Source: Bacilli bacterium
Lineage (GTDB): Bacteria; Bacillota_I; Bacilli_A; RFN20; CAG-826
Length of the DNA: 44,939 bases
Direction of reading: 5' to 3'
Assembly (NCBI GenBank): GCA_017502465.1
Contig: JAFVUY010000130.1
Location: forward strand, 1-44,939
Shown: positions 7,976 through 17,195 of the stretch, piece after piece
Numbering within the stretch: position 1 is the first letter of the stretch
Layout of the letters: each line of letters begins with the position of its first letter
Program-made: the position numbers and the translations under genes
Notes under the pieces: model-generated
Database searches by the model: none
The model's input: the letters and a program-made list of their open reading frames with translations, nothing else
Told to the model about the DNA's origin: nothing

Positions 7976-9511
7976 CTATTTCACAAAAGGTATAACAAAT
8001 TGTGCGGCGGAAATCCATTTGTTTTCAATTGATAATCTGCCTTTTAAAATAAGGTAGTCTTCATAAACATCTACAAAGTAGAAGGTAGAACCATAAACTT
8101 GTTCTCGATTATCATTTAATACATAAGCACTTGAACCGCAGTTAACATAATTTGCGTCATTTCCATTACCAAAAAGTGATGTTTGAACGCAATTTAAATC
8201 TTGATGAGAATGACCAGAGAAAACAAAAGCATTTTTATATTGTTTAATAACATCTCTAATGCCGTTATTTTTTGTGTTTAAACCATGCCATCCATGTCCT
8301 TCGAGAGTTCCTGAAACAGTGTTATAAATACCTTGATGCATAAAGATCATAATCTTTTCATCTTTATCAAGTTTTGATATCTCATCTTTAAACCAATTTA
8401 ATTGATTAACGCTCATAACTCCATGAGTAGAAACATCTTCACTACCTAAAGCGAAACATTTAAATCCGCCTAATTCAAAAGTGAAATATGCGCCTGGCAT
8501 ACCGGTATTTTCTTTATAAGTATTAATTGCGTCTTCATAGACTGTGAAATATTGAAGTTCGTGATTTCCAACAATCGGATAAAGGGTTGGCCTAGTTTCA
8601 AAAACCGAATCAATATATTCGTAAAATAAATCATAATTATTTTTATTCCCTGTGTTCGCAGTGTCTCCTACAAACACTAAACCTTCGCTTTCGTGTTCAT
8701 AGTTTTTGACCGCATTAAGATTAGAAAGGAAATGAGAATTATAATTTTTACAAGTATATTTAGATTCAATATGTGTGTCGCTAGAAATTTGAAGCGAAGT
8801 CAAATATGTAGATTCATTAACTTTTAAAGTGTCAGGGATATTAAAGAAATATGAACTACTTCTACCGTTTTCTACAAATACTTCAATTTGATTAGCTATT
8901 TCAGGTGCGAACATCGCATCATTAAGTTTGATAACGATTTCATCTAAATCTTTAGATGTAAATGTTTTAATATATGTATAATCTTCTAATCTAACATTGT
9001 CTTTCGCCCAATAAAGATAATATTTTAATTCTTCTAAATGGGTTGTATTTATTGTTATCTCTGAATTGATTAGACCGTTATTAGTGACATTAATTGAGGC
9101 AGCGCTAACCCCGTAATCATTTTCATCATCGTCTAATATCGTAACAACTTCATAGTCACAGACTATATCTAAATTCTTATCAAATAAAAATAAGTTGTAA
9201 TCACCTGATTTTTTCAAATCTTTGATTTCGAAAGAATAGACATAAATGTCATTCTTAATTGGTTTTCTTCTAATCGCTCCTTTTGCAGAGCCAGGTTCAG
9301 AATCTTTATCAAAAATTCCTAATGAATATCCGCTTTCATATCCTTCGATATAGACATCAATCGTTGAATCTTTTTCTCTATCGTAAACATAAGTATGTAA
9401 ATTAATACCTTTTTCTTTAACTATCCCTTCCCATGGGTCAACTTTACTAGAGCAAGAAGAAAGGAATGTTGTAATAAACATTAAAGAGAAAATAAAAGCG
9501 GTCGTTTTCAT
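7976..9511 (-). CDS. Lipoprotein metallophosphoesterase (second)
   Basis: This 511-residue protein has signal peptide 1-19 and lipobox LSSC with C20. Residues 30-225 hold beta-rich Ig/fibronectin-like domains without a recognised name. The metallophosphoesterase domain (236-505) shows SSD245T-H247, VGD283T, GN316H317E, MH392Q and SGH434SH436, so all five metal-binding blocks are intact. The order (N-terminal beta domains then catalytic domain) resembles purple-acid-phosphatase-type secreted enzymes and differs from the 4297 protein, so the two are not simple duplicates. It should act outside the cell on phosphate esters. AAAGGA precedes the ATG by 6 bases. It sits in the 12830-to-6379 gene string between the SGNH lipoprotein and the GH20-like enzyme. 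Confidence 0.87.
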   Translation of the reverse strand: MKTTAFIFSLMFITTFLSSCSSKVDPWEGIVKEKGINLHTYVYDREKDSTIDVYIEGYESGYSLGIFDKDSEPGSAKGAIRRKPIKNDIYVYSFEIKDLKKSGDYNLFLFDKNLDIVCDYEVVTILDDDENDYGVSAASINVTNNGLINSEITINTTHLEELKYYLYWAKDNVRLEDYTYIKTFTSKDLDEIVIKLNDAMFAPEIANQIEVFVENGRSSSYFFNIPDTLKVNESTYLTSLQISSDTHIESKYTCKNYNSHFLSNLNAVKNYEHESEGLVFVGDTANTGNKNNYDLFYEYIDSVFETRPTLYPIVGNHELQYFTVYEDAINTYKENTGMPGAYFTFELGGFKCFALGSEDVSTHGVMSVNQLNWFKDEISKLDKDEKIMIFMHQGIYNTVSGTLEGHGWHGLNTKNNGIRDVIKQYKNAFVFSGHSHQDLNCVQTSLFGNGNDANYVNCGSSAYVLNDNREQVYGSTFYFVDVYEDYLILKGRLSIENKWISAAQFVIPFVK

Positions 9512-9546
9512 AAATTATCCTTTCTATTATTCATAGAATAATATAA

Positions 9547-10590
9547 TTAGAATTTTTTAATATAGTTAGCAAGTTTTTCATGTCCTTTAACAGTTAAATG
9601 GACAACATCTTTATAATTAACGTTTCTATCGTTTGCATCAAAATATTGTTTCATATGATTCCATGGATCAATAGTTAAACAATCTAATTCTTCTGCAAGT
9701 TCAGTAATAGCCTGTCTATAGTCTTTATATAAATATGTGCTACCCCAAGTTCTTCCAGAATCTAAACAATATTCAGAATATGTGCAGTTAAGAAGAATAA
9801 TTTTAATATTTGGATTTGCTTTTCTTAAGCAATTCACCATAAAGCGATAGCTACCTTTAAATGAATGAGCGTTATCAAAATTATCTACGTTATAAATATC
9901 ATCACCCTCGACTGTGATTGGAGGTTGGAAATATTGATCGTTATGACCATAAGCAATAAATGCATAATCGACATCGTTAATTTCTCCATTATCTACAGCT
10001 TGTTTGACTCTTCTTGGCCCATCAAGAACATCTGTTAAGGTTTTATATTCTTTCCAAATATTGCTACCTTCATACATATATGTTCCAGTAGTTCCTCCGA
10101 TTGCGTAATTGTTTTTAAAAGTCAAACCGTATTCTTTAGCGATTTTTCTAACATAAGTTAAGTCAGCATTGATAGTAGCGTTCGCGGTGACAGAATCACC
10201 AAAGGCAACTATTTTTTCTCCCTTTTGCATGCTAGAAATATTCCAGGCTCTTTTATAAGTTCCCATAGGTTTAACATCAATTTCAACTTTTTGATATGAA
10301 TCATTTGCTTTTAAAAGCAAATAAGTTGAACCTTCTTTTAGACCTATGAGGCAATTATCTTCTAATTTAACAAGCGAGGAGTCATAAATTAATACTTCAG
10401 AATTTTCATATTCAATAATGTAGTTATCAATACATAATCTTTGATTAACTTCCATTTTGATATCAGGAAAATACATAAAATCGCTTGTTTGAATATTATC
10501 GAGTTCTTTATTAATCATAGAAGCTCCTCCGCTGCAACTTGTTGCACACATACATAAAAGTGGAAATAACACTAAATATTTAATTCTCAT
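9547..10590 (-). CDS. Lipoprotein SGNH/GDSL esterase
   Basis: The 347-residue protein has lipobox ATSC with C19. Residues 38-108 form a small beta domain like a bacterial Ig-like (BIG2) fold. The SGNH hydrolase domain (125-347) shows GDS133 (block I nucleophile), NYAIGG (block II), GHN217D (block III) and D328-x-x-H331 (block V), so the catalytic set Ser-Gly-Asn-His is complete. Such enzymes remove acyl groups, commonly acetyl, from polysaccharides. Being surface-anchored, it probably deacetylates the extracellular glycan before hydrolysis. It starts 2 bases after the stop of the upstream 745-residue lipoprotein gene, with AGGAG about 12 bases before the ATG, hence the same operon. Confidence 0.86.
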   Translation of the reverse strand: MRIKYLVLFPLLCMCATSCSGGASMINKELDNIQTSDFMYFPDIKMEVNQRLCIDNYIIEYENSEVLIYDSSLVKLEDNCLIGLKEGSTYLLLKANDSYQKVEIDVKPMGTYKRAWNISSMQKGEKIVAFGDSVTANATINADLTYVRKIAKEYGLTFKNNYAIGGTTGTYMYEGSNIWKEYKTLTDVLDGPRRVKQAVDNGEINDVDYAFIAYGHNDQYFQPPITVEGDDIYNVDNFDNAHSFKGSYRFMVNCLRKANPNIKIILLNCTYSEYCLDSGRTWGSTYLYKDYRQAITELAEELDCLTIDPWNHMKQYFDANDRNVNYKDVVHLTVKGHEKLANYIKKF

Positions 10591-10592
10591 GT

Positions 10593-12830
10593 TTATTCAG
10601 CGTCTCCTAATTCTAATTTGTGAGTAATATAACCTGTCGAGTTAGCAAGTAAGTTATAGTCAACAGAGAATCTAACAACACTATGAGCAGGGACTTTGAC
10701 TGTATAGACAAATGGGTCAGTAATAGCAGCGCCATAACTTGAACTGTTAATTCTAACGCAATATTTAGGTGCGAAAGCATTAATGTCCGCTTGACCATTT
10801 TGGTCTCTAACATAAGCAAGAATAACTCCGTTATGACCAAGTCTATAAGTAACTGTTCTATCTTTGTCGCCTTGGTTTACTAGAGTAAATGTATCAATAT
10901 AGTCAACCATCCAGTTACCAATATTCGCGTTTGTGCATCTTCCATCAAAATGCATTGGGTCGATAACAATTGGTTGTCCTGTTTCATAATCAATTGTGAT
11001 ATATCTTGTCATATCAGTTCCAACCGCGTTAGCAGTGCCATTTGGGTTAATATGAGTGACCCAAGTGCTTTGGTTTACAAATGATTTTGATTGCAAATCA
11101 GGAATTTCAGAGAATTCGGGACCACTCTTAGAAGTTGTGAAATATGGGTTTGTAAATGAAACAGGTAAAATCTTTGAAACTGTTTTGTCATTAAATGTAA
11201 ATGTTAAGGAAGCATCAACAACTCCGTGGCATGTGTCATAACCGACATATTGAGCGCCATAACCGTTATTTTTCATATATCCTAATTCTTTACCTTCGGT
11301 AATGTATTCGGATTTATTAATATTTTTCGCGTTGCTATCGCGATACGCCATAAATTGACCTAAGGCTTTAGAACCTCTAACTGTGAATAGCACCGCGCCA
11401 TTAGAGCAGCCTGTTAATGAAGGAACAACCTTTTGATCAGCAGTGCCAAAAACGTTAATGTTTTGATAAGCGTCCGCGGTCGTACCGCCCATAACATAAA
11501 TATATTTTCCAGCTGGAACTCTATAAGTAATTGGTTGATAATTCATGGATTTGTAGTTATTTGAAAAACCAACATAAGCATCAAAATTAGCTTTTTGGGA
11601 ATCGCTTAATTCATCATAATGTGAATCAAATTTTAAATTATAAAATTTAATCCATTCATCTTCGCCAAGCCAGCTACCCGCTCCACCGACTTGATGACCA
11701 ATGTTTTTAACAGTAACAAACATATCTTCGTTACCAGTATTAGTTACTCTATATGCATAATAGAAACTATGGTCTGTTTTGTTATTGTGTTCAAATGTAA
11801 AGAATACATCTTTATCACTAACATCAGCCTTAGTTAAAACTGTATTTAAGCACATCGTGCCTAAAGCTTCTGGGTTATTACAGTTAATATATAAGCCTCT
11901 TGAATCACTTCTTTTCTTAACTTTTAATTCTTGAGAAACAAGTGGGTCAACATTTGGATCGCCATAAACATCATAAGAATCAATGTTTTCTTGTTCTAAA
12001 ACATCATATGGATTTAATTGAACATGTTCTTTTAATGTAACTGTAACATTAACGAAAGTTTCGCTTTTACCAGTAATGGAAAGATAAACTAAATCATCTT
12101 TATCTAAGAAAACTGAAACAGAATTTGAAGAATCTCCAAGAGATTTAAATTCACTATCAAAGATTTCGATCTTAGTGGTGTCACTACTTGTGATTGTGTA
12201 TTCATCATCATAAGGAGCAATCATTTTATATATCGCTCTACCATCGATGTTTAAATCATCATAGACGGAGGAAAATCTAAGAGCTTCTTTGTTCTTGACT
12301 AAAGAAGATTCTTCTTCAACTTCGACCGTTATTGTTTCATCAATATATTCGTTCTCGCTTGAGTTCCAGCGAGAAGTGACTGTATCTTTTTTATATCGCT
12401 TTAGGGATAAAACTACTTCATTAGAAGAAATTAAATTGACGAGTTCTTGATAACCTTTATTAGTTAAATTATAGCCTCTATAACCATTAGGAATAACAAT
12501 ATTACCATCAACTAAAGTTGGAGTAAAACCGTTTGAATAATATTCGTTATTTAATCCATAACCCGCTTTCACGTTAGCAGCGGTGTAAACAATATTATTT
12601 TTAGAATTAAGAATAAGATAATTTCCTTGTTCATGAAGAGACATGAGCATAACTTCACCCTCTACATAACGATTGATAACGTATCCACTTGAGAGTCCAA
12701 TACATTTGTTTTCATCCATAGAAATACCTCCTCCTGAACCCCAAATGCTTTCGCTTGAATTTTGTGAAGGCGAACACGCACCTAAAAGAAGTGATGTCGC
12801 CATTAAGATAACTACAAATTTATTTTTCAT
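10593..12830 (-). CDS. Large lipoprotein of unknown function
   Basis: Starting at the ATG (MKNKF), the protein is 745 residues long with lipobox LGAC at about residues 16-19. An in-frame TTG five codons upstream would lengthen the signal peptide but has no binding site. The body is almost entirely beta-rich, with no membrane helix, no recognised catalytic motif, and Gly/Asn/Tyr-rich stretches (for example GAGSWLGEDEW). I do not recognise a family. It heads a four- or five-gene string with the SGNH esterase, phosphoesterase and GH20-like enzyme and faces the AraC regulator, so it is probably a surface glycan-binding protein or an unrecognised lyase or hydrolase. A TATAAT lies only 6 bases before the ATG (see the intergenic entry). 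Confidence 0.7.
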   Translation of the reverse strand: MKNKFVVILMATSLLLGACSPSQNSSESIWGSGGGISMDENKCIGLSSGYVINRYVEGEVMLMSLHEQGNYLILNSKNNIVYTAANVKAGYGLNNEYYSNGFTPTLVDGNIVIPNGYRGYNLTNKGYQELVNLISSNEVVLSLKRYKKDTVTSRWNSSENEYIDETITVEVEEESSLVKNKEALRFSSVYDDLNIDGRAIYKMIAPYDDEYTITSSDTTKIEIFDSEFKSLGDSSNSVSVFLDKDDLVYLSITGKSETFVNVTVTLKEHVQLNPYDVLEQENIDSYDVYGDPNVDPLVSQELKVKKRSDSRGLYINCNNPEALGTMCLNTVLTKADVSDKDVFFTFEHNNKTDHSFYYAYRVTNTGNEDMFVTVKNIGHQVGGAGSWLGEDEWIKFYNLKFDSHYDELSDSQKANFDAYVGFSNNYKSMNYQPITYRVPAGKYIYVMGGTTADAYQNINVFGTADQKVVPSLTGCSNGAVLFTVRGSKALGQFMAYRDSNAKNINKSEYITEGKELGYMKNNGYGAQYVGYDTCHGVVDASLTFTFNDKTVSKILPVSFTNPYFTTSKSGPEFSEIPDLQSKSFVNQSTWVTHINPNGTANAVGTDMTRYITIDYETGQPIVIDPMHFDGRCTNANIGNWMVDYIDTFTLVNQGDKDRTVTYRLGHNGVILAYVRDQNGQADINAFAPKYCVRINSSSYGAAITDPFVYTVKVPAHSVVRFSVDYNLLANSTGYITHKLELGDAE

Positions 12831-13004
12831 AAATCCATTATACAAATTTAATATTATTAAATAAATCCAGGATTCCTAAAACCTAATATCTAAATATTTT
12901 TGAATAAAAATAATATATTTATTAAAAAGTGAATAATATAAAAATTGTAAGTTTTAAAAGAAATATTAGAATATTTTTAGTCATAGTATTATAATATTTA
13001 TATT
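12831..13004. promoter_or_regulatory. Divergent promoter region between the 745-residue lipoprotein and araC-type genes
   Basis: The 174 bases are extremely AT-rich. On the minus strand TATAAT (12842-12837) ends 6 bases before the lipoprotein ATG at 12830. On the plus strand TATAAT (12990-12995) ends 9 bases before the regulator ATG at 13005. Neither gene has an AGGAG-like site, so both may be read from leaderless or nearly leaderless RNA. TATTTTT-GAAT-AAAAATA (12895-12912) is an inverted repeat midway and a possible operator, though it could occur by chance at this base composition. No clear -35 elements are seen. Confidence 0.5.
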
Positions 13005-13814
13005 ATGAGCGAAAAATCATTTAAAAGAACCCAAGACGCCTTAAACGGAAATGATGTTTTTATCCAAATTTCTAAGGTGGATAAACATTACCCAATTCAC
13101 TTTCATAGTTTTTATGAATTAGAGATCGCAATTGAAGGAAGTGGAACACAGATCGTTAATGGTAATAAATATAATGTAGATACCTCTACTGTTTTTATTT
13201 ATCACGTTAATGATTATCACGAAATCCAAGCAGAAAATCCTTTAACAATGTATAACATTGGTTTTAATGTGAATATTCTAGATGACTCTATTATTGAAAC
13301 TATTTTTAGTTATGAAAATGAGATTGTTATTGCTCTTACTCCTCATAAGTTACAACAAACAGTTTCCCTTCTTAACATCATGTACGATATTTCTAATTCT
13401 TTAAGAAGCAATAAATATATTATTATGGAGCATTTATTAAATGCTTTATTATTTACAATTATTGGTTCTCAAAAAACAAAGAACTCAAAGAAAAAGACAT
13501 TATTAAGAAATGATGTCCTTCAATATATTCATAAGAATTTCGCAAAATCACCATCATTAGAAGAAATCTCTTCTTATTCTGGATATCAAAAGAATTATTT
13601 CTGTGAAATCTTTAAAAAGAAAACAGGGATGACATATGTTGAATATATCACCCATTACAAGATTAACTATTCTAAAAAATTATTAAAGATTCAAAATAAA
13701 TCAATTAAAGAGATATCATTTGAATGTGGTTTTGATTCAGCGTCTAATTTTATTAGAGAATTCAAAAAACGTAATAAGATGACTCCTAAAGAATATAGGA
13801 AATTACATCAATAA
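13005..13814 (+). CDS. AraC-family transcriptional regulator
   Basis: The 269-residue protein has an N-terminal cupin-like ligand domain (about 25-95, with HYPIHFHSFYELE and the HVNDYHE strand) and a C-terminal double helix-turn-helix (167-269). The first recognition helix is near 195-205 and the second near 245-253, followed by the family signature MTPKEYRKL. It should bind a sugar or sugar derivative and regulate neighbouring promoters, most likely its own and the divergent lipoprotein operon, and perhaps the ABC operon. No binding site for ribosomes is visible before the ATG. Its TAA directly abuts the stop codon of the convergent RDD gene with no spacer. Confidence 0.92.
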   Translation: MSEKSFKRTQDALNGNDVFIQISKVDKHYPIHFHSFYELEIAIEGSGTQIVNGNKYNVDTSTVFIYHVNDYHEIQAENPLTMYNIGFNVNILDDSIIETIFSYENEIVIALTPHKLQQTVSLLNIMYDISNSLRSNKYIIMEHLLNALLFTIIGSQKTKNSKKKTLLRNDVLQYIHKNFAKSPSLEEISSYSGYQKNYFCEIFKKKTGMTYVEYITHYKINYSKKLLKIQNKSIKEISFECGFDSASNFIREFKKRNKMTPKEYRKLHQ

Positions 13815-15020
13815 TTATTGTTCTTTATTATAATCTTTTTCGACTACAAACACTCGAGTGCGGCTAATTAAGCATTCGAGGTTTTTATTATCTCCTCTTA
13901 TTTTTGAAATTGATAAAGAAATAGAATTTACTAATAAGGAAATAATAGTAAGCACGAATAATGAAACCGAGAAGGCTCCAAGAGTGAAAACTGGAACTAC
14001 AAATGAAACGGTTAAATTAATAAATAAGGAAATTATAAATCCAGCGAATAAATATTTAATAATTCCATAAGCGAAACGAATTAATAAAGAAACGATCGTA
14101 GCTTCTTCTTTTTCTTCTGATTCTTTTATGAACGCTCTTTTAAGAATGAGCTCACCTGGATTTCTATGATATTTAGTGAAAAGAGGAATGATTAAAGTGA
14201 TAACAATAAGTGAGATTCCATAACTTACAAAGGTAGACATTGTGTCGTAATTTAAAAGGGTTTGATAGATGGAATTATGTCTTTCTAAAAGTGTCGCGTA
14301 ATTATCGCATTTTAGTAAAAATTCTCCTGAAATATTGTATTTTTGCACGAAAAATTGGAAAAATTCTTTATCTATTTGATAATAATCATCATCAACAAGT
14401 TTAAGGAAATTATAAGAATATAAAGCCTTTCTAACATCGTCTTTAAAATATGGATATTCTCCACTTGTATCTTTAAAGAATTTCGCTCCCTCATTATCAA
14501 TATCTAATATTTCATAATAGAAATAATCTTTTGGATTTGTGTTAGAGAAATCAATAACTAAATTATTATTTGAATCTTTTTTATCAACGATATATTGGGT
14601 GAAAAAATTACCTAAGAAATCATCGTTAACAACATTTCCATTCACCTCGATATCAATAAAAGGTTTAAATGTATCTTTTTTCTCATTATATTTTTCAATA
14701 TCTTCATCTAAGTCATATGATGAATTTTCATAATTATATTTAAGGAGTGTTCTTAAATAATACTCATAATAATTATTAATTGAATATTGGTCTCCATTAT
14801 CAAAATTATGAAGAAGCTTAGCATCTGTCGCCATTTGGTTAAGAGTAGCTCTATCATCTAACATTTGAATTTCATCTTCCTTGTAGTTTGCGTTTTTGAT
14901 TGGAAGAAGCGCGCTATAATAAATAACCAAGCCGAAAACAATAACAAAAAAAGCATTTAACAAAGTCATTAAAAAACATCTTTGAGAATTTTTTTCATAA
15001 AATAATTTCATTTTCATCAT
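13815..15020 (-). CDS. RDD-like membrane protein
   Basis: The 401-residue protein has a membrane helix at about 17-39, a long polar extracytoplasmic loop (40-255), then three or four hydrophobic helices (about 260-285 and 310-370). The C-terminal part reads like an RDD domain: YHRNPGELILKR before the helices and CLISRTRVFVVEKDY at the end, comparable to the family's closing DKxxGTxVV pattern. The role of RDD proteins is poorly known; some are linked to ion or solute transport. It is the last gene of the long ABC operon: its ATG overlaps the GH36 stop (ATGA), with AAGGTGA upstream. No terminator follows; the stop abuts the AraC stop. Confidence 0.65.
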   Translation of the reverse strand: MMKMKLFYEKNSQRCFLMTLLNAFFVIVFGLVIYYSALLPIKNANYKEDEIQMLDDRATLNQMATDAKLLHNFDNGDQYSINNYYEYYLRTLLKYNYENSSYDLDEDIEKYNEKKDTFKPFIDIEVNGNVVNDDFLGNFFTQYIVDKKDSNNNLVIDFSNTNPKDYFYYEILDIDNEGAKFFKDTSGEYPYFKDDVRKALYSYNFLKLVDDDYYQIDKEFFQFFVQKYNISGEFLLKCDNYATLLERHNSIYQTLLNYDTMSTFVSYGISLIVITLIIPLFTKYHRNPGELILKRAFIKESEEKEEATIVSLLIRFAYGIIKYLFAGFIISLFINLTVSFVVPVFTLGAFSVSLFVLTIISLLVNSISLSISKIRGDNKNLECLISRTRVFVVEKDYNKEQ

Positions 15021-17194
15021 TTCACCTTAACTATTTCAATAATTGTAGGAGTAAAATTACCCCTACCCATAGATAAGTTTAACCCAACATTCATATAATA
15101 TTCACCTAAATAAATATTATTGTCTAAATTATTAAAATATTTAGACTTTGGATCTAAACCATTAAGTTTAAGGAATCTACTTCTCCAGTTAATATGCCTA
15201 TAGTTCAAAAAGAAGACAATTGCGTTTTCTTTGTTTTTATCAACAACTTCCCAAGACACAAAATTAGATTCAAATGGGGAAATAAGCGAATAATAATCTC
15301 CGTTATCAATAATATCTTTGTTTCTTAGGAAAATATCATTGCATTCAAGAGCTTCCTTAATTTGAGATTCGTCTAATTTAGTAGGGTCGAGTTCATAGCC
15401 AAATGTTCCAAAATAGGTTACTGCAGCTTTTTCTTTTATAGATAAATATTTCCTCATTGAAACATGGCTTCCCATCATTCTTAAAGGATAGAAAGTGTTT
15501 GCGGAATATTGGATTTCACTTCTAGGTATAGCGTCAGTTTCATCGCTACCCCATATTTGATGTGAATAAAAAGCCATTCCTAAATCAAATCTACCTCCGC
15601 CTCCGGAGCATGTTTCTAAAACAATATTTGGATAACGAGTCATAAATCTATTTAATAAATCGTATGTTCCAAGAGCGAATAAATGGAATATTTCTTTTTG
15701 TTTAGAAATAGGTAAGGTCTTACTATAAGCCTCTGTTAACATTCTATTAAAATCCCATTTACAATAATCGATATCGTATTTATCAAATATCTTAGAAATT
15801 TGATTAAAGACATTGTCTCTCGCCTCTTTATTCGTGACATCTAAGACAAATTGATGTCTTAAAGTTGTAGGTTGATTTATATTTGGATCAAATAAAGCGT
15901 ATTCGGGATGTGCTTTATATAGTTTAGAATTAAAAGAGATTTGTTCTGGTTCAACCCATAAGCCAAATTTAATACCTAAATTATGCGCGTGAGAGATTAC
16001 TTTTTTTAAATCAATTTTATTTTCATCAATAACCCAATCCCCTAGGCCATAAGTATCGTCATTTCTAAACCATCCATCATCTAAGACAAAAAGCGTGATA
16101 CCTAAGTCTTTGCATCTATCTAGCATTTTAATAATTTTGTCTGTATTAAAATCAAAGGTGCATCCTTCCCAAGAATTCAAAATAATTGATTTTTGCATAT
16201 CTTTTGGAAGTTTTCTCAATAAATATTCACGATTTATGTCGTGGAATATATGAGTCATTGAGTTAACGCCTTCACTTGTATAAGCAACAAAAGATTCTGG
16301 AGAAGTAAAAGATTCACCTTCTTCTAATTGAGCTTCAAAATTATAATCATTCATTCCAATTGTGACTCTAAGTTGTTCCATTTGAGTTCTTTCAAAAGTC
16401 ATCTTAAAATTATTAGAATAAATTAATCCTCCTCCGATGACTTCTCCATGATTTAAAGAAGCGCTACTTTCTTTTAGCATATAAACAGAGGAATTATTAA
16501 ATCCCTTCCCGCCGCTTACATCTTCAATAACAATCTTGTTGTGGTGTAATTCTTGAGTTTCTAAAAGCTTATCTGAAGCATATGCTCCATGAAGGGAAAT
16601 AAGTTCATAATTACAATTAGATAAATCTAGTATTTGTGAGAAAAGTCGATTAACTTTAATAATATTTTTAGAATTATTAACTATCTTATTATGTCTAAGA
16701 ATAACATCATAATCTTTTAAGATCGTGTAATAAGCGTATAAATAGATTTCATCTTTAACGTCTTTTAAAACGATCTCTAAAGTTTCTGAATTAGATCCAT
16801 CCACTCTTAAGTGAGGAAGACCCTCTAAAATTGGTCTACCTTGATATATTTTATGAGAATGATATCTAAAATCAGTAACACTGCTATTATCAAAATGAGA
16901 GATGATGCAAAGAGGTTCTCTTTTATCATTTCTTAAATTAGATGGGACTTCACTTAAAATTGAAAAAGGGTCTAATTTAGGATTAGAAACTTCTTTATTT
17001 GTTTCTAGATCTAAATATGAATATGTGTCTGCGTATATATTTTGGATTGATTCAATTTGAGCAAAGGAAAAAGAATCAATACTTTTTCCAAAATATAATT
17101 TAATAAGCATCTTATATTCATTAATATGGATGACATAAGATATTCTTTTATTATCTAAATAAAAGGTATTCGTAGTCTTATCAAAATTAATCAT
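15017..17194 (-). CDS. GH36 alpha-galactosidase
   Basis: The 725-residue protein has the full GH36 architecture: an N-terminal beta-sandwich (1-320), a TIM barrel (330-640) and a C-terminal beta domain. Diagnostic motifs are LDDGWF (371-376), GLWVEPEQIS (411-420), YCKWD481FN with the nucleophile, LETCSGGGGRFD (526-537) and IWGSD551ETDA with the acid/base. It should release terminal alpha-1,6-galactose from melibiose-, raffinose- or galactomannan-type oligosaccharides; an alpha-N-acetylgalactosaminidase is an alternative within the family. There is no signal peptide, so it works on imported sugar. It begins one base after the ATPase stop without a clear binding site and ends in TGA overlapping the next ATG, which also shows TGA is a stop here. 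Confidence 0.95.
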   Translation of the reverse strand: MINFDKTTNTFYLDNKRISYVIHINEYKMLIKLYFGKSIDSFSFAQIESIQNIYADTYSYLDLETNKEVSNPKLDPFSILSEVPSNLRNDKREPLCIISHFDNSSVTDFRYHSHKIYQGRPILEGLPHLRVDGSNSETLEIVLKDVKDEIYLYAYYTILKDYDVILRHNKIVNNSKNIIKVNRLFSQILDLSNCNYELISLHGAYASDKLLETQELHHNKIVIEDVSGGKGFNNSSVYMLKESSASLNHGEVIGGGLIYSNNFKMTFERTQMEQLRVTIGMNDYNFEAQLEEGESFTSPESFVAYTSEGVNSMTHIFHDINREYLLRKLPKDMQKSIILNSWEGCTFDFNTDKIIKMLDRCKDLGITLFVLDDGWFRNDDTYGLGDWVIDENKIDLKKVISHAHNLGIKFGLWVEPEQISFNSKLYKAHPEYALFDPNINQPTTLRHQFVLDVTNKEARDNVFNQISKIFDKYDIDYCKWDFNRMLTEAYSKTLPISKQKEIFHLFALGTYDLLNRFMTRYPNIVLETCSGGGGRFDLGMAFYSHQIWGSDETDAIPRSEIQYSANTFYPLRMMGSHVSMRKYLSIKEKAAVTYFGTFGYELDPTKLDESQIKEALECNDIFLRNKDIIDNGDYYSLISPFESNFVSWEVVDKNKENAIVFFLNYRHINWRSRFLKLNGLDPKSKYFNNLDNNIYLGEYYMNVGLNLSMGRGNFTPTIIEIVKVK

Positions 17195-17195
17195 A

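Noticed and set aside
15017..17194. Mycoplasma code (TGA as Trp)
   Set aside because: Trp residues at conserved positions are encoded by TGG and GH36 ends at TGA in an ATGA overlap with the next gene, so TGA is a stop.
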